Positions 20,309 through 30,500 of a stretch of DNA of 64,000 bases are shown one piece after another. A model generated the notes under the pieces. That model saw only the letters and a program-made list of their open reading frames with translations. It was not told where the DNA came from and made no database searches. This DNA comes from Pyrocephalus nanus (taxonomy: Eukaryota; Chordata; Aves; Passeriformes; Tyrannidae). The first letter of the stretch is position 1. Every line of letters begins with the position of its first letter. A program made the position numbers and the translations under genes. The stretch covers positions 35,774,232-35,838,231 of the forward strand of contig CM076267.1 of the NCBI GenBank assembly GCA_038380795.1, written 5' to 3'.

Positions 20309-20380
20309 GGGGATGTAGCTCAGCGGGAGAGCGCTTGCTTTGCATGCAAGAGGCCCTGGGATCAACCCCCAGCATCTCCA
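20309..20380 (+). tRNA. tRNA-Ala(TGC)
   Basis: 72 nt with G3:U70, T8, TGC and A54. T4 follows in the conserved flank (TATCCTTTTGCCTCCCCGG). Confidence 0.95.
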
Positions 20381-20717
20381 TATCCTTTTGCCTCCCCGGA
20401 GATCCCTCCCTGCTGGCTGTGGGGCTGGCAAAGCCACCCAGACCCCAAGCTGCAGTAACTGGGGGAACAAGGGGATGACCCCAAAGAGCTCTGCACCCCC
20501 AGAGAAAAACAAGAGAGGCTCTGCCCACAGGGTGGACTCCTCTGGGAGTTGGACCCTGGTCGTCTCACAGCTGCAGGTGGAACCACAGTCCCAAGCTGTA
20601 TTGGGCTTCCCAACCCTCCCCCTGGGACCACCCTGGGCATGGGGTGGGGCCCAGCTGGCCCATGGGCAAACGGAGATAACTCCACCCCTCTGGGGTTGCC
20701 TTGGCCACTTTGTGGCC

Positions 20718-21085
20718 CCAAATCCACCCAAGTGCAAAAAAATCCCACCCAAATCCACCCCGGTGCCTGAAAACCCCACCCCAAATCCACCCCAAAGTCT
20801 GAAAATCCCACACAAATCTACCCCAGTGCCCGAACATCCCACACAAATCCACCCCAGTATCACCAAACCCACACAAACCTACCCCAAAACCACCCCAGTG
20901 TCTAAAAATCCCACCCAAAACCACTCCACAGTCCAAAAATCCCACCCAAATCCACCCTGAAGTCTGGGAATCCCACCCAAATCCACCCCAGTGCCTAAAA
21001 TTCCCAAAAATCCCACCCAAAAACATCAAACCCACCCCAAATGTCACCAAATCCATAAAAATCCACCCCCAACCCCTCCCTCACC
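20718..21085. repeat. ~31-bp minisatellite
   Basis: About ten diverged units built on AAATCCACCCCAGTGCCTGA followed by AAATCCCACCC. It is strongly C/A biased on the plus strand. The minus strand is open and would encode GWIWVGF-like repeats, which I read as a composition artefact. Confidence 0.85.
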
Positions 21086-21259
21086 AGCCCTTTCCCCTCC
21101 TCCTGCAGTGGCCATCTGGGAGGATTTTCCCTGCTCTCAGGTTAAGTGGCCCACGGCTCTCCGATGCCTCATTTTCTCTGGTTACTATTTCCTGGGAGAA
21201 AGGTGAGGCTGTCGTACACCCCACAGCGGTGAACTCCTGCGGGGGCAGCTAAAACCTAT

Positions 21260-21341
21260 CGCTGTGAGCAGGATTCGAACCTGCGCAGGGAACCCCTAGT
21301 GGATTTCGAGTCCAACGCCTTCACCTCTCGGCCATCACAGC
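21260..21341 (-). tRNA. tRNA-Ser(CGA), stem variant
   Basis: 82-nt Ser tRNA, anticodon CGA. It differs from the copy at 2622 by a T-to-C change at the base of the anticodon stem that leaves one mismatch. T4 is present 3'. Part of the direct duplication. Confidence 0.9.
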
Positions 21342-21577
21342 CCTACTCCATCATTTTTGGGGGGGGCACAGCACCCGTGGCCCCGCCACCCCCGCTGTCC
21401 CCTGTGTGCCCGCTGTCCTGGCGAGCGGGGCAGTGTCGGGGCAGCGCCCCCGGGGCAGCCCCCGGCCCGGCCCCGCTCTGCTCCCCCGGCCCCACCGAGC
21501 GGGCCCCGGGCCGGGGGTCCCCGGGGAGCAGCGCCCACACAGGGGCGAAAGAAAGGGGGGGGACGGCCGCGCACCCC

Positions 21578-21649
21578 GGCTCGTTGGTCTAGGGGTATGA
21601 TTCTCGCTTAGGGTGCGAGAGGTCCCGGGTTCAAATCCCGGACGAGCCC
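21578..21649 (+). tRNA. tRNA-Pro(AGG)
   Basis: Complete 72-nt tRNA identical to the copy at 2940, with the same CTCCTTTTGG stop. Confidence 0.95.
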
Positions 21650-22628
21650 TCCTTTTGGGGCTCGATGTCACCCGGCTTACTTCAGGGTAGGGCAGGGGAC
21701 GCTCAGGAATACCTGGAAGTCTCAGTAGGGGCAGAAGGGACTTGGGAGCATCTCTAGGAAGAGGGGGTGGGTGTTGGAGGGGCAACAGCAGCACAGATGC
21801 AATGATGAAGCCCATGGGGGACAAGGGGAAGGTGCGCTCTGAGGGTAGCATGGCTAAGACATGTCCTGGTGGATTTGGGATCCTGGAAGATGGGACAGGC
21901 TCTGCTGTGGGACTGCATCATGAGATCAAGGTACCTTTGTAGGGTGTTACAGGCTTCATAAGCCCTTAGGAGCTGGGGGCAGCCCTGGAGGAAGGTCTCC
22001 AGCCATGGGGAGGGGCTGAGGGGGCCCTGGGGGCTCACCTGCCACTCTGGGACTCAGCTGTGTGGTCGAATCTCATCGAGTGCCGTGTCAGCCTCCATCA
22101 TTCCCTGAGGAGCCTCCACCTGCAAGGAACGGAGGTGAGGGGCGAACTTCCCATAGGAACAGTGTCCTTGGACACACACACTGGCTGTGGCCGCCGGTGC
22201 AGAGGCTGCACCTTGAAGTTGGCACCACTGGTGTGGGAACCCTTGGGGCACATGTAACGATGAACAAGCAGGTCCACCAACAACTCTGGCGGGAAGAGCA
22301 CTTCCATATCTTCTCTGACTGCTCTCCCCAAAGAGTTCAAGGTATCTTATCCATGGTTTCATGCCTCCTTCGTAAGGAGGCTGTAAAGTTACCGCCTTAC
22401 AGCTCAACACCCCCTTTCTGCATCAATCCCTCCTTTTAAGGATTTCTGAGTGTTTTCTTTCCTGTGGACTCTTGGATAAGAGACTCCCAGCCGCTCCACA
22501 CTGCGACCTTGGCTGCCCGCCCCTCTCCCTTTCTCCTCGACGCTACCTCAGTATTTCTCCTGCCCTCCCCCCCAACCCCCCAAGAAAAAAAAAAAAAAAA
22601 AAAAGTAGGGAAAAAAAAAAAAAGACTG

Positions 22629-22710
22629 CGACGAGGGTGGGATTCGAACCCACGCGTGCAGAGCACAATGGATTAGCAGTCCATCGCCTTAACCACTCGG
22701 CCACCTCGTC
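22629..22710 (-). tRNA. tRNA-Ser(GCT)
   Basis: 82-nt tRNA identical in body to the other two Ser(GCT) genes. A long T run follows 3' (plus-strand A runs at 22585-22623). Confidence 0.95.
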
Positions 22711-22811
22711 CCTCTGTGGGGCCCGCGGGGCCGACCCCGCCGCCTCAGGAAATCCCCCCCCTCGCCCACTTCCAGCGCCCGCAAGGCCTCACTGGATCGG
22801 GCCTTCCCACC

Positions 22812-22884
22812 GCCCTCTTAGCGCAGCCGGCAGCGCGTCAGTCTCATAATCTGAAGGTCCTGAGTTCGAGCCTCAGAGAGGGCA
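22812..22884 (+). tRNA. tRNA-Met(CAT), elongator
   Basis: 73 nt with the typical elongator Met sequence: anticodon loop CTCATAA, T-loop TTCGAGC, acceptor GCCCTCT/AGAGGGC. The normal T54 excludes an initiator Met, which carries A54. T6 and longer T runs follow. Confidence 0.96.
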
Positions 22885-22958
22885 TCGGTTATCTATATTT
22901 TTTCTTTTTTTTTTTTGCCGCCGGCGCTTCATCCCCGCTCTCATGGCGGCTTCGCAAC

Positions 22959-23058
22959 GCCCGTGAGGGGCCACGCCCGGGCCGGCGAGGAGCGGCCGCC
23001 GCGGGGGGATCCCCGCGGCGGCCGCTCCTCGCCGGCCCGGGCGTGGCCCCTCACGGGC
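22959..23058. repeat. Perfect 48-bp inverted repeat (palindrome)
   Basis: Arms 22959-23006 and 23011-23058 are exact reverse complements separated by 4 nt. They are very GC-rich, begin GCCCGTGAGGGGCC, and could form a cruciform or a strong hairpin. It lies between Met(CAT) and Ser(GCT). Confidence 0.95.
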
Positions 23059-23091
23059 GGGGGCCTGGCCCTGAGGCGGGCGCGGAGCGGG

Positions 23092-23173
23092 GACGAGGTG
23101 GCCGAGTGGTTAAGGCGATGGACTGCTAATCCATTGTGCTCTGCACGCGTGGGTTCGAATCCCACCCTCGTCG
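23092..23173 (+). tRNA. tRNA-Ser(GCT)
   Basis: 82-nt tRNA, anticodon GCT, T7 stop 7 nt 3'. It mirrors the Ser(GCT) gene at 22629 in the opposite orientation and is the last tRNA before MCM3AP. Confidence 0.95.
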
Positions 23174-23784
23174 CGCGGTTTTTTTACCGCCGCCACACGA
23201 GAAACAACCAACCAACCAAAAAAAAAAAGAACAAAACACCGAAGGAAGCGTCCTGCTCTCTTCCCAGCACGACCTCTGGAATAAGCAACTCCACGTGGTT
23301 TTAACGCTGTAAATATTGAGTCAATCTTGCACCCGGCAGCGCAAAAATCCTTCTGGGTTTGCACCGAGCAAAACACAAACTTTGCCAAGTGCTTCTCCAG
23401 CTTGAGAATGACATTCCTGGGAACAGAACAGGAACTTCAAACCACACAGTTCCTGCACGAAGGAAGCACAGAGCTGAGACAACATTGTCTGCAGAGAGCA
23501 ATCCCTCCAGTGTTTCCAGGGACCCTTTTTTCTTTCCCTAAGAAAAGCTTTGGACTCGTCTCCTTTGCCTGTGGAGCAGAAAAGGAGGGAGCTGCAAACC
23601 AAATAACAAACTGACCCTGTGGAAGGCAGCCGTGTGAGAAGGGCTCAGGCTCCACATCTGCTCCGTGTCCTTATTCCAGGATATTATCTGCTTGCTCTGG
23701 AACACGCCTGTTGCAGGGAGGGTTCGGAGGGACGCTCGAAACGGAAACCAAAACACCAGTGGAAGCTCAAAAAAACCCCCAGTA

Positions 23785-23790
23785 TTTATT
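23785..23790 (-). terminator. MCM3AP: Poly(A) signal of MCM3AP
   Basis: The minus strand reads AATAAA about 730 nt after the MCM3AP stop codon. The sequence 24517 down to about 23765 is therefore the likely 3' UTR. Confidence 0.65.
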
Positions 23791-24517
23791 ACAAAGGAGT
23801 GGCCAACAAAATGAGAAACGGAGAGGCAGGAAAGAAAACAGTGGGAAAGAATCCCTCAGTGAAACCCCCACTCACACCAGTGTGTTCTGAGAGTGTCTTA
23901 CCGACCCAGAATGATTAGAATTCCCCACAGCAGAAGCTGCATCCTCAGAGAGTTGGCAGGCTCACAAGATAGTGGGCATCTCCACAAAAGGCAACCTTGT
24001 CCTACATGTGAAGCTTGAAGTCCACTCCCAGCACGAGCCACCTGCTTTTTTATTCAATTTGCCAGTGACGTCTCTCTGGGCAGCCCAGCCAGAGCCCTTC
24101 GGCCCCTCCCCCCGGGATGTCAGAGGTGCCCCTTCTGCGCAAGCCAATGTGTGGACATTGGAATTTCCTGCAGGATACGCCTTGGGAGGTCTTCCCTAAA
24201 TGAGTCTGGGGGCTAACTTCATCACCCTCCTCCTCACCTTCTCCTTCAGATGCCCTGGGAGGGTCATCAGCCAATGGCAAGATACCAATTCATTTTAGTT
24301 TATGCAAAGTGCTGCCTCCAAGGACGAAGTTCCCGTTTATCAGCGCTTGTTTTCCCGTAACTTGGCAGCAAAAGAACAAATTCTCACAGGTGGCTGGGCC
24401 AAACACAGACCAACAGTAGCACTATTTAATGAAGCACGGATACAATGCCCCAGGAACACATCTGTTCAGTCACCTAGACCTGGATTTCTTTCCCGAGTGT
24501 CCTCATCTCAGCTCTGC

Positions 24518-27500
24518 TCAAATATCCACCATTTCCACCAGAGCAGAGAGGTGGAGCTCAGAGGCAGCTTCAGCCTCCTTGGCCGCCCTGAGGAGCTGCT
24601 GCAGGTGTTTCAGTCTGTCTGACAGCGCAGGGCTTCGCTCTGTCTCCACAGCCTTGTGTCCCTCCTGGCTCCCAGCCTGGGCAGAAGGAAGAGATGAGAG
24701 CGAGACTTTCCCCCAAGGTAATTCCTGTTAGAGGACTGCACTCCTCAGAGCTTTAGCCAATGCTCAGGACCCCTTCTCTTACCTCCTGAGCAGGTGGCAT
24801 GGGACCCTTCACCAACGGGCAGGCAATGGCTGAGGTGGAGAGCAGTGACTGGGGGAGGTAGAGAGGAAGACCTAAGAGATCCCCAAGGGGCTCGATGTCC
24901 TCAGTTAGGTATTGGTGCAACTGTTCTTCAAACCTAGATGGGAAGATCAAGAGCACCAGTTAGATAGCAGAGCCCCTGGCTTTGTCCTTTTAACCAGTGG
25001 GTTAACTAAGAGTTCTGGGTTTAGAAGTGTCTGACCTCCACACTCTGCCACAGCCCATTGCCATTTCAAAAATCCACCACCTGAAAGTGTGGTACAGAGA
25101 GGAGCCACACAGACTGCAGGCACCCAGCTGATGGGAAAGGCAGAAGAGACAAAAACCTCTTGGGCCAACCTTAAAAGCTTAGTTCTTCCCCTTTGTGATC
25201 TGCATTGCTGCAAACTGGCATCCCAGAGAGGACTTTATAGACATCTGTGACAGTGGGACACAAAGATCACTGCAGACATTGTACTGCTTCAGTTCTGGCG
25301 GCATGATTGCCCACAGAGTTTCCAGTCATTCCTAAAAGTTCCAAGAATTTGTACCATCCTGGACTGTTCCTGTGATGCAAGCAGGAGATAGGAGGGAACT
25401 GCTCTGATGTGCTTGATGAAATCAGATGAAACTGAAGACAGTCTGGGCTGTTTTCTAGCACTGTTCAGCTTTCCATTCCATACAACTTAGAAATTGTTTA
25501 TAACCCCGGGCTGAAGCTGCAGAGAAAAGATGCTGCTCTCGGAACTTACCTTCTGTTTTCTATTTTTTCCAGTTGCAGCTGTGCCAGCAGGCGCTCCTGG
25601 GCCAAGGACACATCTGTGAATTCATCTGAGCTGGGAATGCTCACCTCCTGACCTGATAGCTTGCTCATGCCAGAGCCATACTGGCCTAGCATCACGGAGA
25701 TGCTGCAGGGTTTCTTAAAACTCTTGGGAGATTTTATCCTTGACCTGAAGAGGAGAGGAAACAAACAACAACCAAAAGCACAGGAATTGGTATGAGTGTG
25801 TTGATTTTTCCCTGTTAGCTTGAAGATTGAGAATAGCACGGAGTGAGAAGTGATCATCTGGAGAAATAATGTTCTTGTGCACTAATCTGACAGGAGCTTA
25901 GGATTCACCCCAGACATCACCCACTACACAGCAGAGCTGCAGCTAAGCTTCCAAGAGGGAAGAAGAGTGGCTTCCAATGAGGCCAGGGAAGTGAGCTAGA
26001 CTCTAGAGATCTCAAGTACCTTTATAATGCCACACATCTCTAAGGCATCCCTCCTTCCCCCTTCAACCTATCCGGCATTTTCTCAACCTCCCAGTTTTCC
26101 CTCCATGCTTTGGACAAGTCAAACTCCAAGCCCCAGCAGCATTTTTTTTGGCTCAAGTTTATTTCTCCTCTTACACCACTTCCAGCACTCCCCAAGAAAT
26201 CCATTTCCCTGAGAGCTGAGTGACCTTGTACAAATAAAATCCACCTACTGCCCTGTTTCAGCACAGCCTCGTACATCGTTTCAAAGAGGTGTGCACAGGT
26301 ATTTTCTGAGAGGATCCACACGCTGATTTTCAGCACTGTAGAGGTCCCAAACAACCTCATTGGAATTCTCCATGAACAGCTGAATGCTACTCCCTCCCAC
26401 AGGCAGTGCCAGCAGCCACCTCACCTCTCGTGGCCCCGCTGGATCTCCTCCTGCGTGCGCAGCCGGGCTCGATCCCACGAGAAAGGCAAAGTGTAGTTCT
26501 TCAAATGCTCCTTGAAGAAGTACACACGAACCTGACCATCTTTGCTTACTGCTTCTGTGAATAAACCCAAGCCCAACGTTTATCATTCCCACAGATTTTC
26601 TCCTCCGGAAGAAAAGCTCAGCATTAAAAAGACCACTTTCAAGTAGATTTCAGTTGTAATTTGCTTGGAAAAAAAGAGTCTTCTTGAACTCAACAGATTA
26701 TTGGCAGTCTGTAAAGTGTTGCTTTCTCTTAGTTCTAAAAATTCTATTGCATCCACGTTCAATGGATGAAGTGATCATTGCACTGAAAGAGGCTCCCTGC
26801 AGTTAAGCCAAAAAACCCCACACACTTGAAATAAAAAGCAAACAGAATTTGCAGCAAACTTCCTTAATATCCATGGAAGTGCTAACCAACCACGGTAGCC
26901 TCCCATCCCAGCTGACACGGCTTCTGAGGGGCAATTCTTGGCTTTTGGTGAAAGCAAACCCTCACACACTGGGAGGGCAGGCCAAGAGACTCTAACCAGA
27001 GACACATTCGTAATCACAAATCAAGTCATAACTAATAGCAAACACACGCTCCAAAGAGAAGACAGCTGTGCAGAATCACAGCACAACAACAGCTCCCTTC
27101 CTGCTACATCTCACTTTGCTGCCATGCACGAGGGCACCACTGGCAAGTTATTTAATACCATCATAAAAGAAGTATCATCCATGTTGTAGGAGCAATACCT
27201 GGAGCAATAGGCAGCTTGGGTGGTTTCCAGTCTCTCAGTTTATGATCAATGCAGACTGCCAAGATACAGTCCCAAGGGATCTCATCAACAGAAGGTCCAT
27301 CTTCATCAGAGTTCCCCACTGTTCGGTTTTTCCACTTTTGGTAAGCTTTGGTCAGCAGATTCTCCACCTGAGACTGGATCAGTGGTTGAGTGTGGGAAGA
27401 ACTTGCAATCTGGGAGACGTACTGAAAAATCATGCGGCAAACGGGACGCCAAGGAGCTGCCAAACAAAGAAACCAAAGTAAACCGCAAGAATCTGTGACA

Positions 27501-30500
27501 GAACCAGCACAGCACAGGCACACCTTGGAGATCCACGTGCTGCCAAGAAGATGGCACAGTGTGAAGTACTTACCACCTAAGGGAGGCAGATCGAGGTATG
27601 GGATCTGGAAGGACAGCACAGCCTTCTTCAGCCAGGCCAGGTGATCCGGCATGTTCCACTGCAGGTGGGGCAACTGCTTGTTACCCCCAGGTTCTGAAAA
27701 CTCTGTCACGGGCCAAGACAAGTCACAAAGCTGCTCCGAGGATGCCACATCTGACAGAAACTGCAGCACGCTGTTGTAGAGCTCGATGATGACCCCGGGC
27801 TCCTGGGATGGCAGGCCAGCCAAACGCCTCTCCTTCCAGTCGTGGTAGAAGCGCTTGCCAAATTCACCATCGATCCCGTCCTCAATGTACTCCTGAAGGG
27901 TCTGACTGCAGAGCTCCAGGGAGTCAGGACACCGGGAAACCAGCCAGCCCACAGCCACAGAGATCTATGGCACACAAAAACCAGGGGCGGTTGGAAACTG
28001 CTCTGCAGCGATCAGGACACAGAGGATTCAATCCTGCATCCCTAAGTCTGACATAAAACTATCTGAGATAATATGCAGCAAAATGCAAATAGATCAGCTA
28101 TCATCACCCCAGTGTTTGCAACAACAGTTCTCCAACTAGGTGGTCATAAACTAAATTCCCATGCAGCAGGCTCAGGAAGACACAGAAAAGAGACCGGTCA
28201 CAGGAGGTACAAGCATATTGGAATTCCCTGCTGCAGGACACTGGGGATTATATTATATTTTATAATTATATATATATTATATTTTTATAATTATATATTA
28301 TATTTCTATAATTATATATTTTTATAATTATATATTATATTTTATAATTATATCACATTTTATAATTATATCACATTTTATAATTATATCACATTTTATA
28401 ATTATATCACATTTTATAATTATATCACATTTTATAATTACATCACATTTTATAATTACATTTTATAATTACATTTTATAATTATATATTACTCTATTTT
28501 ATAATTATTATACTATATAATTATATATTTATATTATATATATATCATTATTATATATATAATATAATAAGCAAGTTATCTCTTGTTGTTCTTACCCTTC
28601 TTGTGCCTTCTAAGTCACTGACAGAAACTGGGAGCTCCACGATGGTGTAGTCCGAAATCAGCTGGGCTGAAATCAAGTCCTGCAGCATCAAACCTTAAAA
28701 CATAAGAAAACTCACAATTTACAGAGGAAGGACACACCTCCTCAGACCACACACACTGTGCATTACACTCACAGCATCCCTGCTCTCCTCCATCTCTGCC
28801 CCCCAGACTCTCAGGATCAAACACTGTGTGTGAAGGAAAACTTGGGAGCCAAAACTGATGAGCTCTTTCTTTTAAAGCCTCAGGATTTCCAGCAAAGCTC
28901 TGAGAAGTGCTGTACTTTACTGGATGAGGTAACTGAGACACTGCAGCAGCCACAACAGTTCCACCTGGGGCACAGCCTTAAACATTCACCTTTTCAAGAC
29001 ACAGAAACAATTCCATACCGTCTTCTACTTCTTTCTCCGTGGCCTCCTCTTCCTGACTGGGGACCAGAACCACCAAAGGGACTACGGGGTGGAAAGGCTT
29101 GGCCTGAAGCAACTGTTTCAGCTGCAGCAAAGCTGAAAGCCAATACACATCATCTTCTGCAACATCTTCACTCCTAACTCGGGGGGGCAGAAGCAGAACG
29201 AGGCCACTGGTCCCAAGCAAGTCTTTTTGTGTCTCGGCCGTGTCAAGCTCCGAGTCAGAGAGCGTACCCTGTGCCACCTGGACAAGCAACAAAGGTGACA
29301 ACAGCAATGTAGCTAAACAGTACCAAAATCTGCAGTGTATTATCAGCACCTCTCTGGGGGTCCCTTCCAACTCAGGACATTCTGTAACAACCCCATCCCT
29401 CCCAGGATGATCTCCCTCCTTCTGACAGGACACAAGATCCACTGGAAAAGAGCCCACCCTGCTTTTATGGCCTCTTAGGCATCATGAAAGTGTTCTCACC
29501 TACCTTAACACACACACTGACTTCAATGCTTCTGTTGCCCTGCGTGCCAGGAGAGCTAAACAAGGTCAGTGTTCGAATTCTGCCTTCTGGATGTGAAGTG
29601 TTTTTCTTACACATTTTGTCTCCCATAAACTTGGCTTTCAACCAGTCCATCAGTATCCTACCAAACAAGAAAAATTGGGCTTTTGAGGGTTTTGTTGTCA
29701 AAAATGGCATTTTTTAGGGTTTTAATCTCACCACCTATTAAGACACCATGATCTATAATAATCCTTTGTATTTAGGTTATGATAAATAACCCTAATAAAG
29801 GGCTGTGAACTGTCCTGAAATTATCATATCAAAGTTTTGCTTGGTTAGATAATACAGATTACTGTAATAAATTCTTTTTTTTTTTTTTTTTTTTCTCTCC
29901 AGAGCACTCTAAACTGGAAATTTGACATGGTGAAGGCAAAAATACACCAAGGACTGTGTACTACTACTCCTCTTCTACCTAAACAGAAGTCTGCTCTGTT
30001 TGAGAAAGGGACCCAGCAATCAACTCGTCTACTTACCTGTTGGGATCATCCTTGGCATATTCATCATCACTTGGCAAAACCAAGAGCACCTTCCAAAAAA
30101 CATGTTCTTGTTGAACTGGAATATGTTCAGTGATTAACGAGATGAGATCCAGGGGAGTCCAAGCTAAACCACTTAAAAGAGACAGAAACTGGTGAAAAGA
30201 TCCACCTCAGTGCTCCTTCCCACCTGCGGTGTCTGAACAAGCTACAATACTGTAACCAGATGCCTTCAGGAACTGCAGCTGCTAAACCTTTTACATGAGC
30301 CTTACTTGGGGGATTTCAAGATGACACCTGTATTGCTTCCCTTCCACACTGATCCAATCCATCAGATCCTTAAAGTTACACCCCAAAGGATCAGATGGCC
30401 TAACACCTTCACTAACTTGGCTGTGGTGCAAGGTGTCCCTGCTCATGGAACAGAAGCGGAGTTGGAACTAATGAAATTATCTTTAAGGTGCTTTCCAATC

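Larger units (their letters stand above)
21260..21655. repeat. ~395-bp direct duplication, copy 2
   Basis: Partner of 2622-3015: Ser(CGA), GC-rich spacer and Pro(AGG) in the same order and orientation. Confidence 0.9.

Noticed and set aside
20565..21056. Minus-strand GWIWVGF-type repeat protein
   Set aside because: Translation of the 31-bp minisatellite. No start context, partner exon or codon signal.
29345..29392. Very short CR1-like piece (CCCTTCCAACTCAGGACATT)
   Set aside because: Too short to separate from chance within the intron before exon 21.
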